A DNA stretch of 64,000 nucleotides, from NCBI RefSeq assembly GCF_036867135.1, contig NZ_JBAJIJ010000001.1:1-64000 (forward strand), written 5' to 3'. The position numbers were made by a program, and so were the translations under genes. Numbering within the stretch: position 1 is the stretch's first letter; each line of letters opens with the position of its first letter. Origin of the DNA: Aeromicrobium sp. Sec7.5 (GTDB lineage: Bacteria > Actinomycetota > Actinomycetes > Propionibacteriales > Nocardioidaceae). This document shows positions 7,164 through 14,949 of this stretch, in pieces. A model generated the notes under the pieces. That model was given only the letters and a program-made list of their open reading frames with translations, searched no databases and was not told the DNA's origin.

Positions 7164-7730
7164 ATGGCACTCGAGCACGCGATCCTCGTGTCTCTCGCGG
7201 AACGGTCCGCGAGCGGCTACGAGCTGGCGCGCCGGTTCGACGCCTCGATCGGCAACTTCTGGAAGGCCAGCCACCAGCAGATCTACAAGGTGCTGGGGCG
7301 CATGGAGGCCGACAAGCTCGTCGAGTCCGAGCTCGTCGCGCAGGACTCCCGGCCCGACAAGAAGGTCTACGCGATCACCGGCGAGGGGCGCGACGAGCTC
7401 GCCGCCTTCACGACGACCCCCACCGGGCCGGAGGTGTTGCGAAGCGACCTGGCCGTGAAGCTGCGGGCCCTGCCGTTCGGCGACCGGGACGCGGTCATCG
7501 CCTCGGTGCGGCAACGGCTGGCCGACCACTCCGCCAAGCTCGCCGACTACGAGGCGAGCAGCGCGCGCTTCTACCCCGACCCGTCAGCCATCCCCGACGA
7601 GCAGCTCGGCGCGTGGCTCGTGCTCCGCGGCGGCATCCGTGCCGAGCAGGGCGGCATCCAGTGGTGCGAGGAGATCCTTCAGGCGCTCGACCGTCAGGTC
7701 ATGCCTCAGGCGCTGGGGGAGCGGCGATGA
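7164..7730 (+). CDS. PadR family transcriptional regulator
   Basis: A 188-residue regulator. The N-terminal winged helix is typical: MALEHAILVSLAERSASGYE, then SHQQIYKVLGRMEADKLVE and the wing SRPDKKVYAITGEGRDEL. The C-terminal half (residues about 85-180) is the helical dimerisation domain seen in AphA-like members. The ATG at 7164 matches the family start and lies just after the promoter, so translation is probably leaderless. An almost perfect palindrome precedes it and is its likely binding site. Flanking alcohol dehydrogenase and dienoyl-CoA reductase genes are candidate targets (inference). Confidence 0.92.
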   Translation: MALEHAILVSLAERSASGYELARRFDASIGNFWKASHQQIYKVLGRMEADKLVESELVAQDSRPDKKVYAITGEGRDELAAFTTTPTGPEVLRSDLAVKLRALPFGDRDAVIASVRQRLADHSAKLADYEASSARFYPDPSAIPDEQLGAWLVLRGGIRAEQGGIQWCEEILQALDRQVMPQALGERR

Positions 7731-7954
7731 GCCAGCAGGCTGCGCACGCCGATCACCAGCACGATCACGCCGAGCGTCATCGCCGTCCCGATCAGCACCG
7801 CGTGCACCCAGAAGAACGCCTGCGGCGTGCTCGACCACGCCTCGCCGGCCCACGCGCGGTCGTCGTCGACGATCGCCTTCGCGAACCGCGGCCAGATCAC
7901 CACGTTGAACAGGCCGGCCACCACGAGCATACGTGCCGAGAGCTTCGAGATCAC
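7706..7954 (-). CDS. SCO4848-like small membrane protein
   Basis: An 82-residue protein with two membrane segments: ARMLVVAGLFNVVIWPRF near the N-terminus and FWVHAVLIGTAMTLGVIVLV near the C-terminus. The WPRFAKAI motif after helix one and FFWVHA before helix two recall the actinobacterial SCO4848 family, whose function is unknown. I chose GTG 7954 because family members begin just before the LS motif; GTG 7975 is an alternative. Its 3' end overlaps the convergent padR gene by 25 bp, and it diverges from the reductase gene at 7981. Confidence 0.75.
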   Translation of the reverse strand: MISKLSARMLVVAGLFNVVIWPRFAKAIVDDDRAWAGEAWSSTPQAFFWVHAVLIGTAMTLGVIVLVIGVRSLLAHRRSPSA

Positions 7955-7980
7955 GTCCCCATGAAACAGGAGCACCCCCG

Positions 7981-10059
7981 ATGAGCGAGTACCCGCACCT
8001 CCTGAGCCCCCTCGACCTGGGCCACACCACGCTGCGCAACCGGGTCATCATGGGCTCGATCCACTCCAAGCTCGAGGACCGCGCGAAGGACATCCCCAAG
8101 TGGGCCGCCTACTTCGCCGAGCGGGCCAAGGGCGGCGTGGCGCTCTCGATCACGGGCGGCATCTCGCCGAACCGCACCGGCTGGCTGCTGCCGTTCGGCG
8201 GCACCATGAACTCCACCAAGATCGCCGACCGCCACAAGACCGTGACCGACGCGGTGCACGAGCACGACGGCAAGATCGCGATGCAGGTGCTGCACGCGGG
8301 TCGCTACGGCTACCACCCCTTCGTCAAGGGCGCCTCGAACCGCAAGTCGCCGATCTCGCCCTTCAAGCCACGCGCGATGAGCACCAAGGAGGTCGACCAG
8401 ACCGCCACGGACTTCGCGAAGGCCTCGAAGCTCGCCCGCCGCGCCGGCTACGACGGCGTCGAGATCATGGGCTCCGAGGGCTACCTGGTCAACCAGATGC
8501 TCGCGGCGCGCACCAACACCCGCACCGACGCGTGGGGCGGCAGCGCGGCCAAGCGCATGCGGTTCCCCGTCGAGATCGTCAAGCGCACGCGCGAGCTCGT
8601 GGGCGACGACTTCATCGTGCTGTACCGGATGAGCCTGCTCGACCTCGTCGACAACGCCCAGTCGTGGGAGGAGACGATCGAGCTCGCGCACCTCCTGGAG
8701 GAGGCCGGCGTCAGCATCATCAACACCGGCATCGGCTGGCACGAGGCCCGCATCCCCACGATCGTCACGTCGGTCCCGCGCGCCGCGTTCGCGCCGCTCA
8801 CCGCTCGCCTCAAGGCCGCGGTGTCGGTCCCCGTGGTCGCGTCCAACCGGATCAACACCCCCGAGGTCGCCGAGCAGATCCTGGCCGACGGCCAGGCCGA
8901 CCTGATCTCGATGGCCCGCCCCCTGCTCGCCGACCCCGACTTCGTGAACAAGGCCGCCGAGGGTCGCGCCGACGAGATCATCACCTGCATCGCGTGCAAC
9001 CAGGCGTGCCTCGACCACACGTTCAAGAACCAGCGCGCCACCTGCATGCTCAACCCGCGCGCGGCCTTCGAGACCGAGCTGGTCCTGCTGCCGACCCGCA
9101 CGGTCGAACGCATCGCCGTCGTGGGCGCCGGCCCGGCGGGGCTTGCCGCAGCCGTCGAGCTTGCGGGCCGCGGCCACGAGGTCGAGCTCTTCGAGCAGGC
9201 TGCGGAGATCGGCGGGCAGTTCAAGCTCGCGATGGAGATCCCCGGCAAGGAGGAGTTCACCGAGACGATCCGGTACTACCGCCGCATGCTCGAGGTCCGG
9301 AACGTGAAGGTGCACCTCGGCACGCGCGCCACGGTGGAGGACTTGACCGCAGGCTGGGGTGCCGGGCCTGGGGCGGCGAAGGACAGAGCCTTCCAGCAGG
9401 TCGTCGTGGCCAGCGGTGTCGAGCCGCGGATCCCGACCATCCCGGGCATCGACCACCCGAGCGTCGTCACGTACCAGCAGGTCATCGGCGATCGCGTGCC
9501 CGTGGGCCAGACCGTCGCGGTGCTCGGCGCCGGCGGCATCGGCTTCGACACAGCTGAGTTCCTCCTGCACGAGCCCGACGAGTCCGTCGAGGAGTGGCAG
9601 GAGCGCTGGGGCGTCGTCGACCCGTCGCTCGAGGTCGAGGGCGGCGAGCGGGGCGGACTCGGCACCAAGGTGCTCGCGCCCCCGCGCCGCAAGGTCTACC
9701 TGCTGCAGCGCAAGACCTCTGACCTCGGCAAGGGGCTCGGCAAGACCACGGGCTGGGTGCACCGCCAGACGCTCAAGGACTCCGGGGTCGAGATGATCAA
9801 GGGCGTCTCGTACGACCGCATCGACGACGAGGGTCTGCACCTGACCGTGCGCGAGAACGCCAAGGCCGAGCCGGTCGAGATGCTCGTCAAGGCCGACACG
9901 ATCGTGCTGTGCACCGGCCAGGAGTCGGTGCGCGACCTCGTCGACGGGCTCCAGGCCGCCGGCGTGCCGACGCACGTCATCGGTGGTGCCGACGTCGCCG
10001 CCGAGCTCGACGCCAAGCGCGCGATCAAGCAGGCCACCGAGCTGGCCGCGCTGCTGTAG
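7981..10059 (+). CDS. fadH: NADPH-dependent 2,4-dienoyl-CoA reductase-like flavoenzyme
   Basis: A 692-residue three-domain oxidoreductase. Residues 1-330 are an Old-Yellow-Enzyme TIM barrel that binds FMN (SPLDLGHTTLRNRVIMGSIH, GYDGVEIMGSEGYLVNQML). Cysteines in CIACNQACLDH plus a later Cys (TCMLNP), about residues 337-355, form the 4Fe-4S site. From residue 380 there is an FAD/NAD(P)H domain with VVGAGPAGLAAA and a second loop AVLGAGGIGFDTAE. This order is that of bacterial FadH, which reduces 2,4-dienoyl-CoA during oxidation of unsaturated fatty acids. The ATG at 7981 follows AGGAG. Enoyl-CoA hydratase next door supports a fatty-acid role. Confidence 0.9.
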   Translation: MSEYPHLLSPLDLGHTTLRNRVIMGSIHSKLEDRAKDIPKWAAYFAERAKGGVALSITGGISPNRTGWLLPFGGTMNSTKIADRHKTVTDAVHEHDGKIAMQVLHAGRYGYHPFVKGASNRKSPISPFKPRAMSTKEVDQTATDFAKASKLARRAGYDGVEIMGSEGYLVNQMLAARTNTRTDAWGGSAAKRMRFPVEIVKRTRELVGDDFIVLYRMSLLDLVDNAQSWEETIELAHLLEEAGVSIINTGIGWHEARIPTIVTSVPRAAFAPLTARLKAAVSVPVVASNRINTPEVAEQILADGQADLISMARPLLADPDFVNKAAEGRADEIITCIACNQACLDHTFKNQRATCMLNPRAAFETELVLLPTRTVERIAVVGAGPAGLAAAVELAGRGHEVELFEQAAEIGGQFKLAMEIPGKEEFTETIRYYRRMLEVRNVKVHLGTRATVEDLTAGWGAGPGAAKDRAFQQVVVASGVEPRIPTIPGIDHPSVVTYQQVIGDRVPVGQTVAVLGAGGIGFDTAEFLLHEPDESVEEWQERWGVVDPSLEVEGGERGGLGTKVLAPPRRKVYLLQRKTSDLGKGLGKTTGWVHRQTLKDSGVEMIKGVSYDRIDDEGLHLTVRENAKAEPVEMLVKADTIVLCTGQESVRDLVDGLQAAGVPTHVIGGADVAAELDAKRAIKQATELAALL

Positions 10060-10156
10060 CCGCGCCTCGGCCCGCCCCAGGAGGTGCCGTGCCATGTCCT
10101 GGGGCAGTGCCCGCGTCCTGTGGCACGGTGACCCGGTGAGCCTTTCAGGAGATCCC

Positions 10157-10909
10157 ATGAGCTCGTCCGTGCTCGACGTCAGCCGCCAGGACGCGATCGC
10201 GGTGGTGACGCTGCACCGCCCGAGCCAGCGCAACGCGGTCGACCGGGAGCTCGCGGACGCCGTCGACGCCGCGCTCGGCGAGCTCGACGCCGACGACACC
10301 GTGCGGGTCGTCGTGCTGACCGGGGGCCCGACGTTCTTCTCGGCCGGCACCGACCTGCACGAACCGTCCAGCCCGGCCACCCCCGACGGCGGCGAGTACG
10401 GCCTGATCCGGCGCCACCGGAGCACGCCGATCGTCGCGGCCGTCGAGGGATTCGCCCTGGGCGGAGGGTTCGAGATCGTCCTCGCGTGCGACCTCGTCGT
10501 GGCGGCCGACGACGTGCGGTTCGGCCTGCCCGAGGTCAAGCGCGGCGTGATCGCCAACTGCGGTGCGTTCTTCCGCGCCCCCGCGAAGCTGCCGCCGAAC
10601 ATCGCGACCCAGATGCTGCTGACCGGGGAGACGCTGCCGGCCCGCCGCGCGCACGAGCTGGGTCTGGTCAACGTCCTCTGCGCGCCGGGCTCGGCCCTCG
10701 ACTCCGCGCTCGAGCTGGCAGCCGCGATCGTCCCGAACAGTCCCTCGGCCGTCCGCATCACGTTCGACGCCCTGCAGGCCGCGCAGCGCGACGCCGAGCG
10801 CGAGCTGTGGCCCCTCACCGACGACGCGGCCGCGCAGGTCGCCGTCTCGGCCGACCGGGCCGAGGGGATCGCCGCGTTCTTCGAGAAGCGGCCTCCGCAC
10901 TGGTCCTGA
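10157..10909 (+). CDS. enoyl-CoA hydratase/isomerase (crotonase) family protein
   Basis: A 250-residue crotonase. AVVTLHRPSQRNAVD is the N-terminal motif and FFSAGTDLHE the CoA-adenine/oxyanion strand. AVEGFALGGGFEIVLACDLVVA is the second oxyanion-hole loop, positions about 97-118. The usual first hydratase glutamate position reads GVIANCGAFFRAP, without the expected acidic residue, so hydratase activity is uncertain and another crotonase reaction is possible. ATG at 10157 has AGGAG five bases upstream. It lies downstream of fadH and upstream of an MDR oxidoreductase, all rightwards, suggesting a lipid or CoA-thioester catabolic cluster. Confidence 0.88.
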   Translation: MSSSVLDVSRQDAIAVVTLHRPSQRNAVDRELADAVDAALGELDADDTVRVVVLTGGPTFFSAGTDLHEPSSPATPDGGEYGLIRRHRSTPIVAAVEGFALGGGFEIVLACDLVVAADDVRFGLPEVKRGVIANCGAFFRAPAKLPPNIATQMLLTGETLPARRAHELGLVNVLCAPGSALDSALELAAAIVPNSPSAVRITFDALQAAQRDAERELWPLTDDAAAQVAVSADRAEGIAAFFEKRPPHWS

Positions 10910-10952
10910 ACCACGCCGGGCGACGTCGCCGCCGGTGAGTACCGTCGAACCC

Positions 10953-11990
10953 ATGAGCACCACCACGAGCACCCAGATCCGCCTCGCCCGCCGCCCCGTC
11001 GGCGAGCCCGCCGACAGCGACTTCACGACCGACACCGTCGAGGTCCCGGAGCTCGGCGAGGGCGACGTGCTGCTGCGCACGGTCTACCTCTCGCTCGACC
11101 CCTACATGCGCGGGCGCATGAGCGACGCCGAGTCGTACGCCGACCCGGTCGAGCTCGGCGCCGTCATGGAGGGGTCCACGGTGTGCGAGGTCGTCGAGTC
11201 GCGCGCCGACAACCGGCCCGTCGGCACCTTCGTGCTGGCGCACACCGGCTGGCAGAGCCACGCCGTCGTGCCCGCCCGGCAGACGCGTCGCCTCGACCCG
11301 GCCACGGCACCGATCTCCACCGCTGTCGGCGTGCTCGGCATGCCCGGGTTCACCGCCTACGCCGGCCTGCTGCAGATCGGTCGCCCCCAGGAGGGCGAGA
11401 CCGTCGTGGTCGCCGCGGCCGCCGGACCCGTCGGCTCCGCGGTCGGGCAGATCGCCAAGGCGAAGGGCGCGCGGTCGGTCGGCATCGCCGGCGGTGCCGA
11501 GAAGGTCCGCATCCTGCGCGAGGAGTTCGGTTTCGACGTGGCCCTCGACCACCGCTCGCCCGACTTCGCCGCCGAGCTCAAGGCGGCCACGCCCGACGGG
11601 GTCGACGTCTACTTCGAGAACGTCGCCGGCACGGTCGGCGAGGCGGTCATGCGGCGCATGAACCCCTACGGACGCATCCCGGTCTGCGGGCTCGTGGCCG
11701 ACTACAACGCCACCGAGGCGCGTGAAGGGGCCGAGCCGGGCCCGGCGCTCCTGCGCCGCGTGCTCACCAAGAGCCTCACGATCCGTGGCTTCATCCAGAA
11801 CGAGTTCGTCGCCGACCATCACGAGGACTTCCAGCGCGACATGGGCGCCTGGGTCGCCGACGGCACCGTGAAGTACCGCGAGGACGTGGTCGACGGGCTC
11901 GAGAACGCAGTCGACGCGTTCCGCGGCCTGCTCACCGGTCGCAACGTGGGCAAGCTGCTCGTCCAGGTCGGCGAGGACCCCAGCCGGTGA
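10953..11990 (+). CDS. NADP-dependent oxidoreductase, zinc-free MDR (CurA / leukotriene B4 dehydrogenase-like)
   Basis: A 345-residue protein. The N-terminus QIRLARRPVGEPADSDF and YLSLDPYMRGRM are hallmarks of the prostaglandin-reductase-like MDR group, which reduces enones with NADPH and lacks zinc. MPGFTAYAGLL and VVVAAAAGPVGSAVGQIAK form the cofactor domain with an AAxGxxG loop. VDVYFENVAG and GRIPVCGLVADYN follow. TACCGT 7 nt before the ATG at 10953 suggests a leaderless start. Its stop overlaps the next start codon (GTGA at 11987). Probable role: reduction of alpha,beta-unsaturated carbonyls. Confidence 0.88.
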   Translation: MSTTTSTQIRLARRPVGEPADSDFTTDTVEVPELGEGDVLLRTVYLSLDPYMRGRMSDAESYADPVELGAVMEGSTVCEVVESRADNRPVGTFVLAHTGWQSHAVVPARQTRRLDPATAPISTAVGVLGMPGFTAYAGLLQIGRPQEGETVVVAAAAGPVGSAVGQIAKAKGARSVGIAGGAEKVRILREEFGFDVALDHRSPDFAAELKAATPDGVDVYFENVAGTVGEAVMRRMNPYGRIPVCGLVADYNATEAREGAEPGPALLRRVLTKSLTIRGFIQNEFVADHHEDFQRDMGAWVADGTVKYREDVVDGLENAVDAFRGLLTGRNVGKLLVQVGEDPSR

Positions 11991-12538
11991 GGATCGACCG
12001 ACCCAGAGTTCATCTGCTCAGAGTTCATCTGCTCAGGGCGATCAACGTCGGTGGCACCGCGAAGCTCCCGATGGCCGAGCTGCGGGAGGTCGCCGCGGAG
12101 CTCGGCGCCACCGATGTCGCCACCTACATCGCCTCGGGCAACCTGCTGTGCACGCCACCGGGTGAGCCCGAGGCGTTCGACCGTGCGCTCGAGCAGGCCA
12201 TCGAGGATCGCTTCGGGTTCTTCCGCGAGGTCATCAGCCGCAGCCGCGAGGAGGTCGCGGCCGCCCTCGCGGCGCACCCGTTCGAGGTCGTGGAGCCGAA
12301 GTTCTCGTACGTCACGTTCCTGGCTGCCGAGCCCGCCCCCGAGGCCGTCGCTGCGGCCCACGAGGAACCCACCGGGGACGACCGCTGGGAGGTCGTCGGC
12401 CGCGAGATGCACGTGCGCTACGCCGACGGCGCCGGGCGCCCGCAGATGAAGGACGCCACGATCGGTCGGCGGCTGGGCGTCGCCGGCACCGCCCGCAACC
12501 TCAACACCGTCCAGAAGCTCCTCGACCTGACGGGCTAG
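11987..12538 (+). CDS. DUF1697 domain protein with a 15-bp internal duplication
   Basis: A 183-residue protein. LLRAINVGGTAKLPMAELRE and TYIASGNLL are the conserved opening blocks of DUF1697, and the family end motif TARNLNTVQKLL is present; function is unknown. It starts with GTG 11987 overlapping the preceding stop. The bases AGAGTTCATCTGCTC occur twice in tandem at 12004-12033, giving RVHLLRVHLLR before the domain, so the N-terminus is 5 residues longer than a single copy would give. There is no internal ATG after the duplication, so the GTG is the only convenient start. Translationally coupled to the MDR gene. Confidence 0.85.
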   Translation: MRIDRPRVHLLRVHLLRAINVGGTAKLPMAELREVAAELGATDVATYIASGNLLCTPPGEPEAFDRALEQAIEDRFGFFREVISRSREEVAAALAAHPFEVVEPKFSYVTFLAAEPAPEAVAAAHEEPTGDDRWEVVGREMHVRYADGAGRPQMKDATIGRRLGVAGTARNLNTVQKLLDLTG

Positions 12539-12546
12539 GGCGTCCG

Positions 12547-12654
12547 CCCCTTGAGGTGCGAGGAACGAGCCTCGAAAGGGGTACCCGAGCCCACGCCGTG
12601 ACCGAGGTTTCGAGGCTCGCGCCGCAGGCGGCACTCACACCTCAACCACCGGGG
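12547..12654. repeat. family B palindromic repeat unit
   Basis: CCCCTTGAGGTGCGAGGAAC...CCTCGAAAGGGG pairs with the inverted half GAGGTTTCGAGGCTCGCGCC..CACACCTCAACCACCGGGG. It lies in the gap between DUF1697 and the sirtuin gene, and a truncated third half follows at 12662. Confidence 0.88.
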
Positions 12655-12683
12655 ACTCCATCCGCCCCTTGAGGTGCGGCGTG

Positions 12684-12766
12684 CGACTCGTTCCTCGCCG
12701 CCCCACCGGTTCGTTCCTCGCCGGTGCCGGGCTCCGCTCGGGCGCCTGCCTCGCCTGCGGCTCGGC
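12684..12766 (+). repeat. family C intergenic repeat, copy 1
   Basis: GACTCGTTCCTCGCCGCCCC followed by ACCGGTTCGTTCCTCGCCGGT and GCCGGGCTCCGCTCGGGCGC is strongly similar, in inverted orientation, to 40842-40923. It directly abuts a family B half unit. The rest of the 12539-12837 gap is the sirtuin promoter region. Confidence 0.75.
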
Positions 12767-12837
12767 CCAGGGATCCACCGGTGGTCAGGGCGGAGCCTTG
12801 GCGGGTGGGGCTCCCGTTCCCGACCTACGCTGGGCGC

Positions 12838-13656
12838 GTGGGAGTCGGAGAGCTGGCGATGCTGCTGGACCGCGGCGAGGTCCTGCTCCTGACCGGTGCG
12901 GGCGTGTCGACCGACTCGGGCATCCCCGACTACCGCGGACCCGACAGCGTGCCGCGCAGCCCCATGACGTTCCAGGAGTTCGTCGCGACACCGGAGGCCC
13001 GCCAGCGCTACTGGGCCCGCGCGTTCGTGGGCTGGAGCCGCATGTGGATCGCCGAGCCCAACACCACGCACCGCATCGTGGCCGACCTGGAGTCCGCCGG
13101 ACGTCTCACCGGTCTCGTGACCCAGAACGTCGACGGCCTGCACAGCCGAGCGGGGCACCGCGACCTCGTGGAGCTGCACGGCGCGATCGACCGGGTCGTC
13201 TGCCTCGACTGCCACGACCTGACCCCGCGCCCCGACCTCCAGGACCGCCTGGAGCTGCTCAACCCCGGCTGGGCCGACCGCGAGGCCGTGCTGGCCCCGG
13301 ACGGCGACGTCATCATCGAGCACACCGAGGACTTCACGGTGGCCGCGTGCGAGCGCTGCGACGGCCGGCTGAAGCCCGACGTCGTGTTCTTCGGCGAGAG
13401 CGTGCCCAAGCCGACCGTGGCGCACTGCTTCGACCTGGTCGACCACGCCGCCTCCCTGGTCGTGCTGGGCTCGTCGCTCCACGTCATGAGCGGGCTGCGG
13501 TTCGTGCGCGCCGCCGCCAAGCGCGGCATCCCCGTGGCGATCGTCAATCGGGGCTCGACCCGCGGCGACCCCCTCGCGACCGTGCGCATCGACGCCGGCG
13601 TCGCCGAGACGCTGACGGCTACGGCGCAGGGTTCGGTCGGCCGCACCACGGCCTAG
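12838..13656 (+). CDS. NAD-dependent protein deacylase (Sir2 family)
   Basis: A 272-residue sirtuin that removes acyl groups from lysines at the cost of NAD. LLTGAGVSTDSGIPDYRGPD is the NAD-binding GAGxS/GIPDFR motif. TQNVDGLHSRAGH carries the NAD-ribose residues, and ELHGAIDRVVCLDCHD the catalytic His and the first zinc cysteines. CERCDG supplies the second pair; GSSLHVMSG and VNRGSTRGD complete the fold. The spacing resembles the SIRT4-like class II. The start is GTG 12838, 6 nt after TACGCT (leaderless type); the longer frame upstream runs through repeat sequence. Confidence 0.93.
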   Translation: MGVGELAMLLDRGEVLLLTGAGVSTDSGIPDYRGPDSVPRSPMTFQEFVATPEARQRYWARAFVGWSRMWIAEPNTTHRIVADLESAGRLTGLVTQNVDGLHSRAGHRDLVELHGAIDRVVCLDCHDLTPRPDLQDRLELLNPGWADREAVLAPDGDVIIEHTEDFTVAACERCDGRLKPDVVFFGESVPKPTVAHCFDLVDHAASLVVLGSSLHVMSGLRFVRAAAKRGIPVAIVNRGSTRGDPLATVRIDAGVAETLTATAQGSVGRTTA

Positions 13657-13665
13657 GCTGATCGC

Positions 13666-14433
13666 ATGGTCTTCGCCCGGGCAAGTGCCGTGATCGGTCT
13701 CATCGGTGCGGTGCTGGTCGTGATCGGCAGCATCGGTCCGTGGGCGACGGTCGCGGGCTCCAGCGTCGGCGGCCTCGACGGCGACGGATGGATCACGCTG
13801 GTGCTCGCCCTCCTGGCCGGGGGGTTCTGTGCGGCCGTCTTCGCTCCCGCGTCCGTCGCCCGGATCATGCGGTGGTTCGTCCTGCCGTGGGTCCTCATCG
13901 CGCTGCTCGTCGCCGTGATCGACATCGTCGACATCAGCAGCACCTCGAGCGAGTTCTCGAACCAGTTCTCCGATGACATCTTCACGCTGTCGGTCGGCTG
14001 GGGACTGTGGCTCGTGCTCGCCGGGTCGATCGTCGCCCTGGTGGCCGCCGTGGCGCTGATGATCGCACCCATGCCGGCCCCGCCCCGACCCGCGCCGTTC
14101 GTGCCGGGTCCGTACGTGCCGGGCGGCTACGTGGCGCCCGGGTGGCAGCAGCCCTACCCCGGCCAGTACCCGCCGCAGCCCTATTCCGCGCAGTACCCGC
14201 CACAGCCATACCCGCCCCAGCCGTATGCGCCCCAGTACCCAAACCAGGGTCCGCCGCAGCCGTACCCCGGGCAGTACCCGCCGCAGGCCCAGCCGCCGCA
14301 GCCCTATCCGCCGCAGCCACACCGCCAGCCGCCCCCGGCGCCGGCTCCGCCGGCCTGGCCCACGACCGGTCCGGCCTACCCGGGCTCGACCGACTCGGGG
14401 TCGACCGACGCGGGCGGCGGCTCCTCGGACTGA
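13666..14433 (+). CDS. membrane protein with proline/tyrosine-rich cytoplasmic tail
   Basis: A 255-residue protein of unknown function. Residues 1-140 hold four predicted membrane segments: ASAVIGLIGAVLVVIGSIGP, ITLVLALLAGGFCAAVF, FVLPWVLIALLVAVIDIV and LWLVLAGSIVALVAAVALM. Residues 145-235 are low-complexity repeats of the type QPYPGQYPPQPY, and the end is Ser/Thr/Asp-rich. Similar tails occur on many actinobacterial membrane proteins. ATG at 13666 lies 6 nt after TAGGCT (leaderless). The membrane half is paralogous to the next gene (GSIGPW.. versus GALAPWSS, and matching helix pattern), suggesting tandem duplication with loss or gain of the tail. Confidence 0.75.
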   Translation: MVFARASAVIGLIGAVLVVIGSIGPWATVAGSSVGGLDGDGWITLVLALLAGGFCAAVFAPASVARIMRWFVLPWVLIALLVAVIDIVDISSTSSEFSNQFSDDIFTLSVGWGLWLVLAGSIVALVAAVALMIAPMPAPPRPAPFVPGPYVPGGYVAPGWQQPYPGQYPPQPYSAQYPPQPYPPQPYAPQYPNQGPPQPYPGQYPPQAQPPQPYPPQPHRQPPPAPAPPAWPTTGPAYPGSTDSGSTDAGGGSSD

Positions 14434-14505
14434 GCCCACGGGCCGCGCTTGTTCCCGCGACCTCTCCCCATGGCGAGGCCGGCGGCCCGGACCTACGGTC
14501 GAGCC

Positions 14506-14949
14506 ATGACGCAGATCCGCATCGGCGCAGGACTCATGGCTCTGGGGGCCCTTGTCTGGATCCTCGGCGCCCTCGCGCCGTGGAGCTCGATCGGTGACCA
14601 GGACTACCCCGGGGCCACGGGCTCGGAGGTCGCGTGGATCGCTGCGGTCCTCGTCGTGCTGGTCGCGGCCTCGAGCGGGCTCGCGGGCCGTCGGGTCGCC
14701 GCGGTCACCCGGTGGTTCCTGCTCCCGGTCGCAGCATTCGGGCTGCTCCTGACGGTCGCGATCATGATCGACGTCGCCACGTCGACCGCTGCCGACGTGG
14801 CCCAGACCCTCGACCAACCCGACCGGGTGCGCGAGAACGCCTGGGGCGTCTGGGTCAGCCTGGTCGGGGCGATCATCGCCACCGTCGGTGGGATCATCGC
14901 GGTCCTCGCGCGGTCGCCGCGCGGCGACCGCGCCGTCTCGACTAGCTGA
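14506..14949 (+). CDS. four-helix membrane protein, paralogue of the upstream gene
   Basis: A 147-residue protein of unknown function with four predicted membrane segments (LMALGALVWILGALAPWSS, VAWIAAVLVVLVAASSG, WFLLPVAAFGLLLTVAIMID, WVSLVGAIIATVGGIIAVLA). The RWFLLPV segment mirrors RWFVLPW in the preceding protein, but the Pro-rich tail is absent. ATG 14506 follows TACGGT by 6 nt (leaderless); a longer frame from 14449 has no support. Its 3' end overlaps the convergent serA by 8 bp, so the two transcripts run into each other. Confidence 0.72.
   Translation: MTQIRIGAGLMALGALVWILGALAPWSSIGDQDYPGATGSEVAWIAAVLVVLVAASSGLAGRRVAAVTRWFLLPVAAFGLLLTVAIMIDVATSTAADVAQTLDQPDRVRENAWGVWVSLVGAIIATVGGIIAVLARSPRGDRAVSTS

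Noticed and set aside
10486-10938. Second gene inside the enoyl-CoA hydratase region
   Set aside because: Alternate-frame translation is Arg/Ala-rich without motifs, while the main frame has all crotonase blocks.
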